DNA of 33,256 nucleotides from Candidatus Mediterraneibacter merdavium. Its GTDB lineage: Bacteria; Bacillota; Clostridia; Lachnospirales; Lachnospiraceae. Under the pieces are notes generated by a model that saw only the letters and a list, made by a program, of their open reading frames with translations, searched no databases and was not told the DNA's origin. Each line of letters opens with the position of its first letter. Position 1 is the first letter of the stretch. Positions 26,187 through 33,256 of this stretch are shown here, piece by piece. The stretch covers positions 1-33,256 of the forward strand of contig DWYT01000106.1 in the NCBI GenBank assembly GCA_019118545.1. Direction: 5' to 3'. The translations under genes were made by a program, and so were the position numbers.

Positions 26187-26328
26187 GTCCAGAACAATAA
26201 AACACTGGACTCAGATAAAACTACAGGTCGTCTGGTTACGTTCATCATCGGGTAAATGTTCCGAACAGGAACCTCCGAAAATGAGAAGCCTTCTCGGCAT
26301 GAGTGACAGGACGGCAAGACCGCCGTCC
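26187..26328 (-). other. Structured 5' leader of the Rpn-family gene
   Basis: Four short hairpins lie in the roughly 170-nt leader: 26187-26192 with 26205-26210, 26258-26262 with 26268-26272, 26283-26287 with 26291-26295, and 26309-26315 with 26322-26328 (7 bp GC-rich). None is followed by a T-run. The function is unknown. Confidence 0.5.
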
Positions 26329-26342
26329 GTATCAGTAAAGAA

Positions 26343-26371
26343 AGGATAACATAAAAATATGCGGAATACAA
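26343..26371 (-). promoter_or_regulatory. Candidate promoter of the Rpn-family gene
   Basis: TTGTAT (26366-26371) and TATCCT (26343-26348) with 17 nt between, just downstream of the ANT(6)-like gene. Confidence 0.5.
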
Positions 26372-26390
26372 GAGCCAATGCCTTCCGTTT

Positions 26391-27311
26391 TTAAAAAATC
26401 TCCTCTGCGTCTTTTGGGAGCGCATGAACACGCTTTAAAAATCCATAGCTTGCTACGGATTCTTCCTCATTATAACAGTATCCCCAGTGTTCTTCCAGTT
26501 CATGCGCTGTTTCATCGAACAAGTCGCACATAATATATACTGACTGCCAGATATCTTCTATATTTCCATTGATATATGTCTTAAGAAATCTGTCCCATAC
26601 ATCAGCGGGCAGATAGGCTTTCAGATATTTCGACGCCTTTCCCGTTGACACCTGAAAATCTGTCTGTTGACCGACTTTCCAGTCCAAAAGCCGTACAAGC
26701 TGAGGATGGCTCCCATTATAAAGCATGCTATGTATATAGGGCACTTCTTCCCGCCACAGTCCCTTGGCGATATTGTTCAGGCACCACCAAAATTCATTGC
26801 AGCACGCCCAAAACTCCTCCTGCGACGGCTTTTTAATGCGGTAAATCTCCCACGCGGTTTTTTCCATACGATCCCTCTCCGCTGACGGTCCGGAGATGCA
26901 GTCCATGATGCCGTCTTTGTCCAAAAGAACCTTGCGCGGCTCATTCTCAGAGATATCCACTTCTTCCACCGGTACCACATGCAGGTCAAGACGGTTTCCG
27001 TCTTTGAACTGAATCAGCCAGCCATAACATTTGTCAAAATCCACACTCATACCGTTCCACTTATCCACCTCGTCCGGGCACTGCATGTACAGCCTTTCCC
27101 CGAAAATGTCGATCCAGCTTTTATCCTTATAAAAAGGCGCGTTTTCCCTCACCACATAGACAATATCATAATCCTGAAAAATGTCTTTCGGTACATTCGG
27201 ATTTGTCCTTGAGCCGTTCATGTACACGGCCCGTATCCTCTCGTCATTTTCGGCGGTGCCGATGATCAGATCATACATCTCTTTTTCGCTGCGCATTTTG
27301 TTTCCCATCAT
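26391..27311 (-). CDS. Aminoglycoside 6-adenylyltransferase-like (ANT(6)/AadE family)
   Basis: A 306-residue nucleotidyltransferase of the ANT(6) family, whose members inactivate streptomycin by transferring AMP. The metal site is recognisable: MNGSRTNPNVPKDIFQDYDIVYVV (residues 30-53; GSR loop, then DYD), and RLDLHVVPVEE supplies the third acidic residue. Full length. The ATG at 27311 overlaps the stop of the XRE regulator (ATGA), so the two are translationally coupled. Chromosomal homologues in Lachnospiraceae are common, and resistance cannot be assumed. Confidence 0.9.
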   Translation of the reverse strand: MMGNKMRSEKEMYDLIIGTAENDERIRAVYMNGSRTNPNVPKDIFQDYDIVYVVRENAPFYKDKSWIDIFGERLYMQCPDEVDKWNGMSVDFDKCYGWLIQFKDGNRLDLHVVPVEEVDISENEPRKVLLDKDGIMDCISGPSAERDRMEKTAWEIYRIKKPSQEEFWACCNEFWWCLNNIAKGLWREEVPYIHSMLYNGSHPQLVRLLDWKVGQQTDFQVSTGKASKYLKAYLPADVWDRFLKTYINGNIEDIWQSVYIMCDLFDETAHELEEHWGYCYNEEESVASYGFLKRVHALPKDAEEIF

Positions 27312-27772
27312 CCTTTCATCCTGCTTTTACGCTCTTTCCAGACATGATACAAGATATCCTTCAGAACAAGCATGGCATCCTGCTCGTTAAAATTGTATTC
27401 CTTCTTCAATTCGTCCAACATGACATTGATCCTGAGGGTGTAGTTTGGGATATTCACTTTCGCTTGGTACTGCAGAAGGATCGGGTATTTCTTTCCCCAT
27501 GCGCTCGTCCAGTCGATCTTTTCCTGCACGTCTTCCCGGGTATTGTCGATGGCCTCCTGAATCTCCTGCACATCAATGTCAAAATCAATCAGTTCATCCA
27601 GCGACATCTTGTAGAGCACTGCCATTTTCTTAGACTGACGGATATCCGGCACCGTCTCGTCCGTTTCCCACTTCGAAACCGTCTGTCTGCTCACTCCCAG
27701 CTTTTCCGCCACCTCTTCCTGCGAAAGTCCGCTCTTTTTCCTTGCGTGGAATAAATGATTCCCTAAATTCAT
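27308..27772 (-). CDS. XRE-family transcriptional regulator
   Basis: A 154-residue protein with an N-terminal helix-turn-helix (about residues 4-58: LGNHLFHARKKSGLSQEEVA and KLGVSRQTVSKWE) and an acidic, helical C-terminal part with no domain that I recognise. The ATG at 27772 has GAGGAGG 8 nt upstream; an in-frame ATG seven codons earlier lacks a ribosome site. A TATAAT -10 lies at 27804-27809 without a good -35, as expected for a regulated promoter. Its end overlaps the ANT(6)-like start, so it probably controls that gene. Confidence 0.9.
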   Translation of the reverse strand: MNLGNHLFHARKKSGLSQEEVAEKLGVSRQTVSKWETDETVPDIRQSKKMAVLYKMSLDELIDFDIDVQEIQEAIDNTREDVQEKIDWTSAWGKKYPILLQYQAKVNIPNYTLRINVMLDELKKEYNFNEQDAMLVLKDILYHVWKERKSRMKG

Positions 27773-27881
27773 TGCTTTTGCCTCCTCATTCATTGATGAG
27801 CTTATTATACCGTTTCACAAAGAGCGGCTCTACCAACTATCGTTGTCACATGCGCACGTTTCTTTTACATAACTCTTCTTC

Positions 27882-28532
27882 TCAATATTCGTTATAATCC
27901 CGTATCTTTTTCACCGCGCCGACATAATCATGAGCCGTCCCTTTGAAACTTTCCGGATTAATCGGGTGGTGGATGTTATAAAGAATACCTGTTTCTCCCG
28001 TCCTTCCCAGATCATTCTCATCCATATGCCTTTCATCAATATGCACATTGACGATCTCAAGACATACCAAAACATAGTCGTCGCCTTCCGCAATTTCTTT
28101 CTCCCACTTGAAACGGCACTCCAGATTCATAAAACATTCATCAATCAGCGGCGCATTCACCATCTCTGCTTTAACCGCGGTCAATCCGGCGGTTTTGATT
28201 TCATCTGTATCAAAACCATTATTCCTGCAAGTCGACATACACTGATCATACAAATCAGCAGACATAAAATTGATCACAGCTTCACCTGTTCCATGAAGTG
28301 TCTGATATAAATGTCCGTATTTGCTGACAGCAGAAACGATTGCAAAAAAGCCGTTTTTCCCGCCTGTAAATGTTGTCCAAGACTGCATGCAGGCGTTAGA
28401 CTGTCCGTTGCTTTTATAGGAGGTTATTATGTATAGCGGCGAAGGGACAGAGACAACGAACTCCATCCAGTGAAAACCATACATCTCCATGTCCTTCATC
28501 GATTCAGGCAATGTACTGTACTTCTTTTTCAT
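27882..28532 (-). CDS. Flavin reductase-like FMN-binding protein
   Basis: A 216-residue protein of the flavin-reductase-like split-barrel family (FMN-binding). The pattern PSPLYIITSYKSNGQSNACM near residue 31, followed by SWTTFTGGKNGFF and KYGHLYQTLHGTGEAVINF, is typical of this family; LLIDECFMN-type sequence (PLIDECFMNLECRF) follows. It would use FMN and a nicotinamide donor, but the electron acceptor is unknown. GGAGG lies 5 nt before the ATG. No tight operon partner; the next gene starts on the same strand 38 nt upstream of it. Confidence 0.85.
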   Translation of the reverse strand: MKKKYSTLPESMKDMEMYGFHWMEFVVSVPSPLYIITSYKSNGQSNACMQSWTTFTGGKNGFFAIVSAVSKYGHLYQTLHGTGEAVINFMSADLYDQCMSTCRNNGFDTDEIKTAGLTAVKAEMVNAPLIDECFMNLECRFKWEKEIAEGDDYVLVCLEIVNVHIDERHMDENDLGRTGETGILYNIHHPINPESFKGTAHDYVGAVKKIRDYNEY

Positions 28533-28570
28533 ACTTACCTCCTCTTCAGAGTAGTCAAAATATACTCCCT

Positions 28571-29179
28571 TTAAAGTTTTTTAAAACTCTTATCTCCCTC
28601 GGCTTCCACAAAATGATTGCTGCTTGTATCCCAATACTTTTTGTATACAAAACTGTCACTGCCGTCGAAATTCAGTTGATACATTCTGAATATGACCGGA
28701 AAGTCTTTCGGCTGCCACTGTTCTTCGTATGAGTAGCAATATTTCATGCCCACCTTCTGCATCACATTGCCGCTTCTTGGATTATTTCTGTCATGTGTTG
28801 CCGTGATATAAGGAAGTCCGTCCTTTTTCACCTGTTCCACAACCGCTTTCGCAGCTTCCGTAACGATTCCCTGATGCCAGAACTCTTTACGAAGTCCGTA
28901 ACCGAAATCATGGTGTTCCTCCATGTCAACTTTAATATATCCGATCGGGAAATTATCCCTTTTCAGGCAAATGGCATAGGCGTATGCCTGTGGCTCCATA
29001 TATTTTGACGCATACCTCTCCTCGTAGAATTTCTTTGTCTCCCCTATGTTTTTCACCGGATACCACGGCAAAAACCTGTTGACCTCTTCGTCCTTAAGGA
29101 TAAGGAAGAGTGCCTCCATATCTTGTTCTGTAAATTTTCTCAAAATCAGACGCTCAGTCTGTAATGTCGGTGTATTCAT
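28571..29179 (-). CDS. GNAT-family N-acetyltransferase (RimJ/RimL type)
   Basis: A 202-residue acetyltransferase. It opens with the RimJ/RimL signature TERLILRKFTEQDMEALF, has the motif-A region FGYGLRKEFWHQGIVTEAAK (acetyl-CoA loop) and motif B NPRSGNVMQKVGMKY. The C-terminal 30 residues beyond the fold are lysine- and glutamate-rich. GAGGAAG precedes the ATG. Substrate unknown; family members acetylate protein N-termini or small amines. Confidence 0.88.
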   Translation of the reverse strand: MNTPTLQTERLILRKFTEQDMEALFLILKDEEVNRFLPWYPVKNIGETKKFYEERYASKYMEPQAYAYAICLKRDNFPIGYIKVDMEEHHDFGYGLRKEFWHQGIVTEAAKAVVEQVKKDGLPYITATHDRNNPRSGNVMQKVGMKYCYSYEEQWQPKDFPVIFRMYQLNFDGSDSFVYKKYWDTSSNHFVEAEGDKSFKKL

Positions 29180-29209
29180 AATCTTCCTCTTTCTATACTC
29201 TGAACGAAA

Positions 29210-29599
29210 TTACCCTTCCACCCATTTCAGATAAGGAACCAGTTCCCCATCGCATTCCGCCAGCAGGATCGTGTCATCGTCTGACTCATAGATCACCGTT
29301 CCCTCCGATAAAACCGTAGAATCCCAGTCCTGAAACTCTTCCGTCACACCGGAATCTCCTATCTCGCCGATGCGTTCCCCTTTTTCAAAGGTTTTCTCCT
29401 GCACCCAGTCTGCATCCGCGTAATTCACATAAGCCGTATCTTCATAGACAAACAGATCGATACTGCTGTCTTGCGCATACAGATTCTCCGGTGTTGGCAG
29501 TTCCGGAGACCCGGCAGTGGACTGGCATCCTGCAAGCGCAAGTGTGATCCCCGCCAAGATGCCACAGGTGTTCCACCTAATTGCTGACTCTTTTCTCAT
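29210..29599 (-). CDS. Small secreted lipoprotein of unknown function
   Basis: A 129-residue protein with a signal peptide (RKESAIRW start, hydrophobic GILAGITLALAG) and lipobox ALAGC with Cys25 as the lipidated residue. The mature part is acidic and small: SIDLFVYEDTAYVNYADADW, then EERIGEIG-like turns and a C-terminal GELVPYLKWVEG. No catalytic motif is visible. AAGGAG lies 9 nt before the ATG. It stands between two acetyltransferase genes, one intact and one broken, and has no obvious operon partner. Confidence 0.8.
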   Translation of the reverse strand: MRKESAIRWNTCGILAGITLALAGCQSTAGSPELPTPENLYAQDSSIDLFVYEDTAYVNYADADWVQEKTFEKGERIGEIGDSGVTEEFQDWDSTVLSEGTVIYESDDDTILLAECDGELVPYLKWVEG

Positions 29600-29658
29600 T
29601 TTTCCTGTCTCCTTTCCTGCTTTCCCGCTTTCCCTTGTTGGTTTCCCATATTGAAATG

Positions 29659-29857
29659 TTATCTGTGAACCGAATACAGATAATGCAGCATATCTCCGTT
29701 ATAATATTGTGCAATAAATTCATCTTCTTTTCTCATACCGATAGCTCTCCACAACTCTGATAGAAGCATGATTAGGATCTCGCAGGATTCCAGCCAGATC
29801 TTGAAAATCCTCCTGTATCATTTCTCTTAAAACCAGACGTTCTGTTTCTAAAATCAT
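29659..29857 (-). pseudogene. Broken GNAT acetyltransferase gene (deletion plus frameshift)
   Basis: The N-terminus MILETERLVLREMIQEDFQD starts at the ATG at 29857 with GGGGGA upstream. After ILRDP the sequence jumps to NHASIRVVE, which corresponds to the late motif B of a GNAT, so the central acetyl-CoA domain is deleted. A frame change of one base follows, and the true C-terminus AIGMRKEDEFIAQYYNGDML continues in the next frame to a TAA at 29659. The product cannot be active. Confidence 0.8.
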
Positions 29858-29885
29858 TTTTCCCCCACAGACCAGCGACATAAAA

Positions 29886-30302
29886 TTAAAGCTCATACCT
29901 TGTGCCGTGAGAAAATAATACCCCATCGGTCAGTTCCACACATAAAATAATTGTATTTTCATCGTCAAAATCATTGTGTCCATTGTCGATCCATTCATGA
30001 AAAGTTTCTCTTAGCTTCCCGGCAATTCCCCGGTTTTCCTTTTTGCCGAACCATCCCAGATTCACGCCTTTTCCATGGGCACTAAACCACTCGCCCGCTA
30101 TTGCAGCAACAGGATTCTTTTCCAACTGTTTCATCTTACTTGAAAGGGCATATGTAATAACATAAAATGCACCATCTTCATAATAAGCATTTACGTTTCT
30201 TACATACGGAATTCCACCTTCTGATGTTGCCAGAGCAATAACTGTATCTTTCCCAAAACGCTCTGTCATGATTGCTTCTGCTTCTTCACTCATCCTTATC
30301 AT
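29886..30302 (-). CDS. Pyridoxamine 5'-phosphate oxidase-family protein
   Basis: A 138-residue split-barrel protein of the PNPOx-like family. TVIALATSEGGIPYVRNVNAYYEDGAFYV is the classic first-strand pattern, and SSKMKQLEKNPVAAIAGEWFSAHGKG is the flavin-contact region. The C-terminal part (TIILCVELTDGVLFSHGTRYEL) fits the family. Flavin or F420 may bind, but the reaction is unknown. The ATG at 30302 has AAGGAGG 8 nt upstream; a longer open frame upstream is not needed. It lies 28 nt before the broken GNAT. Confidence 0.87.
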   Translation of the reverse strand: MIRMSEEAEAIMTERFGKDTVIALATSEGGIPYVRNVNAYYEDGAFYVITYALSSKMKQLEKNPVAAIAGEWFSAHGKGVNLGWFGKKENRGIAGKLRETFHEWIDNGHNDFDDENTIILCVELTDGVLFSHGTRYEL

Positions 30303-30373
30303 TCCCACATCCTCCTTCTGCTTCTCTGACTCTTTCGCGGCATCGGTATATAAAGGCACTCTGCCTCTAACTG

Positions 30374-30793
30374 CTAAATTTCTTTAACGAGAAACATCTC
30401 CATCGGCTGTGCATACTTGGGAATATCAAGTATCAGACCACCGCAGTCTTTATATCCTGATTTTCGGTAAAAATGCTGCGCCGGTTCATCTACCTGCGTT
30501 GAAGTCAGCAGCATGCCATATCCCTGATTTTTCATATCTCTTTCCCAGTATTCCATAAGCTGGCTTCCATACCCTCTGCCACGGAATTTCTCATTGATAT
30601 AAAGCATCGTGCAAAACGGTGTATTATCCCAGAAGAGATTATATCTGAGCAGACCGATCGGCTCGCTGTCTTTTAAAATTACATAGCCTCTTCTTGTCCT
30701 CACCTTATTTTCAAATTCTACTTCCGGCAGATGCTGATCCATCTGATACCAGAATGTCTTATCTGTCTTCTGTACATATCGTATTTCTACCAT
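30374..30793 (-). CDS. GNAT-family N-acetyltransferase
   Basis: A 139-residue acetyltransferase with a complete motif A: MLYINEKFRGRGYGSQLM (RGRGYG is the acetyl-CoA pyrophosphate loop) and motif B QVDEPAQHFYRKSGYKDCGG. GGAGGG lies 8 nt before the ATG. Substrate unknown. It lies 39 nt downstream of the NTF2-like gene on the same strand. Confidence 0.88.
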   Translation of the reverse strand: MVEIRYVQKTDKTFWYQMDQHLPEVEFENKVRTRRGYVILKDSEPIGLLRYNLFWDNTPFCTMLYINEKFRGRGYGSQLMEYWERDMKNQGYGMLLTSTQVDEPAQHFYRKSGYKDCGGLILDIPKYAQPMEMFLVKEI

Positions 30794-30832
30794 CCGTGTC
30801 GCCCTCCAAAATCAGAATATTCAAGCATTCTC

Positions 30833-31252
30833 TCAGAACCACGCCGCCTTTTCCTCCCGAAACTGCGGCTTGCCGCCATTCTCATAGGGATCGTAATTAT
30901 TGAGATTGCACCCGAATTCTTTCAGAAATTTAATCTGATTCTCCGCCGTCCATTCCACAAGCGACATCCCGTCAAATTCTTCAACCCTTCCGTCATCCAT
31001 CCTATTTTTAAAATACCACTCCACGACAGTCTGATCTTCTTTGTGAAAATATTGCTTAATCTCCCACACAAGAACCTTCCCTCTTGAGTTCCACTCCTTA
31101 AACCAGTGCTTCACGGCTTCGCGCCCGCAGTATTTTGGTCCCCAGCTTTCCACATAGATCACGTCTTCTGCAAATATATCGTCCATGCCCAGATCCTGCC
31201 GCCCCAGCCACATATCGAACCACAGGCGGATGATCTTCTCTCTCTTTCCCAT
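30833..31252 (-). CDS. NTF2-like (SnoaL-type) small protein
   Basis: A 139-residue protein with the cone-shaped NTF2-like pattern: KREKIIRLWFDMWLG near the start, FAEDVIYVESWGPKYCGREAVKHWFKEW in the middle (typical SnoaL-like), and TVVEWYFKNRMDDGRVEEFDGMSLVEW strands near the end. Such folds bind small molecules or act as isomerases, but no function can be named. The ribosome site AAGGA is 11 nt from the ATG, rather far. Confidence 0.8.
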   Translation of the reverse strand: MGKREKIIRLWFDMWLGRQDLGMDDIFAEDVIYVESWGPKYCGREAVKHWFKEWNSRGKVLVWEIKQYFHKEDQTVVEWYFKNRMDDGRVEEFDGMSLVEWTAENQIKFLKEFGCNLNNYDPYENGGKPQFREEKAAWF

Positions 31253-31259
31253 GCTTTTT

Positions 31260-31412
31260 TCAATCCTTATCCCATGCCCAAATCTGACGCAGTGTTTTCA
31301 CATCGTTGCAGACCGAGACGGAGTAGATTTCGTCGGTGCTCTCGTCCCATCCCACACGGAGATAGCGGGGTTCACCGTTCTCTTCCCTTTGCCAAAATCC
31401 CCCGTCTGAGCG
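31260..31412 (-). other. Coding-like stretch in frame after the kinase-like gene stop
   Basis: After the TGA at 31413-31415 the same frame stays open for 50 codons to a TGA at 31260. The translation (RSDGGFWQREENGEPRYLRV, then GWDESTDEIYSVSVCNDVKT and LRQIWAWDKD) looks protein-like. No good start codon or ribosome site precedes it. It may be a remnant of another gene, or an extension cut off by a recent stop codon. I do not recognise the family. Confidence 0.4.
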
Positions 31413-31961
31413 TCAGTGCTCCTCAACGTATTTCATAAACTCAGCCGTCTTTGACCAGTATTTGATCCCCCAGTTTTCAAAGTTCCATTCTTCCATGTAA
31501 TCGTTACATTCATAATCCACATAGTAGAGAATGCCATTTTGCAAAATAAAATTAGTAGGAAAATAGTCAATATTCGTTTTCGCCTCATACAGCAGTCGGC
31601 ACATCTCCCTCACCTGATCCAGACAGGTTTGCGGCAGATTATCTTTTAACACAAGCTGATAAACAGTATCGCCCTCGATATACTCCTTTACGATCCGCTC
31701 CTTTTCCATATCGGTGTCCAGCATTCGCGGCATGGAAATCCCGATACTTTGCAGTCTCTTGTAATCGTTGATCTCCGCTGCCATCTTATTGCCGAACTGA
31801 TAGTAGGAACAAGGCTCGTGGTGAATCTGTTTCACTACCACATATTCCTGCTCCGACTGTCCCGGTTCCGCCTGAGCGAGATAGGAATATCCGCCCTTGC
31901 CCTTCCCCAGCAATTTGAGAATTGTATATTTTCTGCCATTTACTAATACCGAATCTTCCAT
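31413..31961 (-). CDS. Small protein-kinase-like protein
   Basis: A 182-residue protein resembling a compact Ser/Thr or aminoglycoside-type kinase. The glycine loop LLGKGKGGYSYLA (18-30), the VVVKQI lysine (about 44), and a catalytic loop IDYFPTNFIL with Asp and Asn followed by YYVDYE in place of DFG are visible. The C-lobe is very short. AAGGA lies 9 nt before the ATG. In the same frame, 50 codons of coding-like sequence follow the TGA, so the gene may once have been longer. Substrate unknown. Confidence 0.78.
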   Translation of the reverse strand: MEDSVLVNGRKYTILKLLGKGKGGYSYLAQAEPGQSEQEYVVVKQIHHEPCSYYQFGNKMAAEINDYKRLQSIGISMPRMLDTDMEKERIVKEYIEGDTVYQLVLKDNLPQTCLDQVREMCRLLYEAKTNIDYFPTNFILQNGILYYVDYECNDYMEEWNFENWGIKYWSKTAEFMKYVEEH

Positions 31962-32035
31962 ATTTTTTCATCCTTAACTGCATTTTTATAACTGATGGCA
32001 ATACCACATTGAGACCCTGCCAAATCTTCTTTTAA

Positions 32036-32665
32036 TTAAGGATTTTGCAAATAATATTCATTCAATATCTCTGCTAAAGCTTTTGGGTTTTCTTCATTTA
32101 CAACATGGCTTGTATCCTCAATAATTTTCAATTCTGCACTTTTAATGTTTTGTGATAAATAATGTGCTGATTTTATGTTTACGCTGTCTTTCTTGCCGCA
32201 AAGAATCAGAGTGGGGCACTTAATATTTTTCACCCTATCACTGAAATCTAAATTCTTCATGGTGTTTCCTAAAGCAAAAGTGTCTTTTTTATCAAATGCC
32301 ATGGTTTCAAAAATAGATTTTGGTAAAAATCTGAAAATTATATTTTGAAAACTAAATGCCATCTTCGGGACTTTATATGGCGTTCCAATTAAAACTAATG
32401 TTTTCACTTTTTGCGGGAAATCCAAAGCAAAATTCAGAGCCAAAATACCACCTAATGAAAGGCCGCATAAATGAATTTGTCCGTCAAATTCGTTACAATA
32501 TTTTACAAATGAAGAATATAGATTTTCGTAGCTTGCCTCTTTCCCTTCAAGGATGGAGGATAAATTTGGACATACAATATCTTCGTTGTTTGTCATGTAT
32601 GAAATTGTTTTTTCCCAACTTGTTGCTTTGTGTCCTGAGCCGTGAACAAATATTTTTGTTGCCAT
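32036..32665 (-). CDS. Alpha/beta hydrolase
   Basis: A 209-residue alpha/beta-hydrolase. FVHGSGHKATSW is the oxyanion region, GLSLGG (68-73) is the nucleophile elbow with Ser70, and Asp in GKKDSVN and His in DTSHVVN complete the triad. The gene is clearly more AT-rich than its neighbours (many AAA, TTT and ATT codons), which suggests recent transfer. AAGGAG lies 6 nt before the ATG. The substrate is unknown. Confidence 0.88.
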   Translation of the reverse strand: MATKIFVHGSGHKATSWEKTISYMTNNEDIVCPNLSSILEGKEASYENLYSSFVKYCNEFDGQIHLCGLSLGGILALNFALDFPQKVKTLVLIGTPYKVPKMAFSFQNIIFRFLPKSIFETMAFDKKDTFALGNTMKNLDFSDRVKNIKCPTLILCGKKDSVNIKSAHYLSQNIKSAELKIIEDTSHVVNEENPKALAEILNEYYLQNP

Positions 32666-32690
32666 AAGTATCTCCTTTGAATTTTATGTT

Positions 32691-33256
32691 TTATTTTCCT
32701 GCCTGCTCAATCATCTTCTTCGCCAACTGCTGGAACAGGTCGGCAGTTTCTTTGTCCATCGGCGCAAGCTGTCCGATCTGTCCGGCTATCATCGCTGTTA
32801 CATCGTCAATGGAAAGCGGGTTTTGTTTCTGCTCCGCCATAGTGTCCCGCATGGCTTGGAACATAGCGGCGGTCACAGCTTCTCCCGGCTGTTCCCCGTT
32901 GTCAATGTCTTTCTTAATGTCCCGCAGGATAGCAAGGAACACATTTTTGATTTTCTCTATCTCCGCTTCATGTTCCCCCATCTTCTGAGCGTTCAAAAGC
33001 TGTAAATCCTGCTTTGCTTCCGCCCGGTGTTCCGGGTGTTCTTTCATCAGGTCGGACAGGGAAGCCGTTGCCATCTCGATAAGCTGGTTTCGTGCCATTA
33101 TCCCCTTTGCCGCCGTGTCCTGAAAATAAATCCGTATCAAGTCTATCAGCTTGGGAAAATTCCTGTGTTCCAACAAACGATTGAGTATTTGTACATCAAC
33201 AGCACCCGTCACAAGCCCCCTCACGGCTCCCTCGGACAAGCCTAATTCAGAAATAT
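32691..33256 (-). CDS. Partial gene running off the window edge, unknown product
   Basis: The open frame continues to the last base (ISELGLSEGAVRGLV at the edge), so only the C-terminal 188 or so residues are present; a TTG at 33239 is a possible but unlikely start. The protein is helical and charged, without membrane segments: LLEHRNFPKLIDLIRIYF, then KEHPEHRAEAKQDLQLLNAQ, then IEKIKNVFLAILRDIKKDID and an amphipathic end LFQQLAKKMIEQAGK. I do not recognise it. Its higher GC and different style from the preceding hydrolase suggest a boundary, possibly of a mobile element. Confidence 0.6.
   Translation of the reverse strand, partial: ISELGLSEGAVRGLVTGAVDVQILNRLLEHRNFPKLIDLIRIYFQDTAAKGIMARNQLIEMATASLSDLMKEHPEHRAEAKQDLQLLNAQKMGEHEAEIEKIKNVFLAILRDIKKDIDNGEQPGEAVTAAMFQAMRDTMAEQKQNPLSIDDVTAMIAGQIGQLAPMDKETADLFQQLAKKMIEQAGK

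Noticed and set aside
26165-26431. N-terminal extension of the Rpn-type protein frame
   Set aside because: It covers the promoter and structured leader; the ATG at 26164 has a strong ribosome site and matches the family start.

Overview
The window looks like the chromosome of a spore-forming gut Clostridia of the Lachnospiraceae type. This is inferred from gene content and style, not from a database search: CIRCE-controlled groESL, CodY, a sporulation sigma factor SigK, an FMN-riboswitch/RibU pair, an RpiR-controlled sialic-acid operon and Rpn/PD-(D/E)XK nuclease genes of the kind common in that family. Almost every gene is on the minus strand; sigK is the only confident plus-strand gene. No tRNA, rRNA or CRISPR array was seen.

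Layout, in coordinate order. 164-2094: rpsB-tsf with its promoter, an internal hairpin and an end terminator. 2136-2493: a gene-free tract filled by a 358-nt nested palindrome. 2523-9309: a sialic-acid uptake and catabolism operon, transcribed solute-binding lipoprotein > two permeases > nanA > nanE > ROK kinase > rpiR, from one strong promoter with a palindromic RpiR-type operator candidate inside it. 9400-11029: guaB with promoter and terminator. 11050-11792: a second gene-free tract with a 136-nt hairpin, two 110-bp direct repeats and a 316-nt nested palindrome whose apical motif matches the first palindrome. 11793-13874: groES-groEL with a perfect CIRCE. 13969-20256: comM-dprA-topA, then codY and a small unknown gene; codY has its own promoter with a CodY box in it. 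20325-22426: a C-terminal Rpn-family fragment, sigK (plus strand, TTG start, no pro-sequence) and convergent ribU behind an FMN riboswitch. 22463-24301: ECF sigma factor, anti-sigma-like membrane protein and zinc-ribbon membrane protein with overlapping genes.

24350-33256 is accessory in character: a chloramphenicol-acetyltransferase-like gene, a Rpn-family nuclease gene with a glutamate-to-glycine change at the presumed active site, an XRE regulator overlapping an ANT(6)-like adenylyltransferase, small enzymes (flavin reductase, GNATs, PNPOx-like, NTF2-like), a broken GNAT gene, a kinase-like gene, an AT-rich alpha/beta hydrolase, and an open frame running off the right edge.

How the parts work together: the nan operon imports a sialic acid and takes it through NanA, NanE and a ROK kinase toward N-acetylglucosamine 6-phosphate; sialidase, transporter ATPase, NagA and NagB are not in the window and must be elsewhere. 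comM, dprA and topA are DNA-handling genes sharing one promoter. The most unusual feature is the pair of large palindromes at 2136-2493 and 11470-11785, which keep the same apical sequence on different stems.
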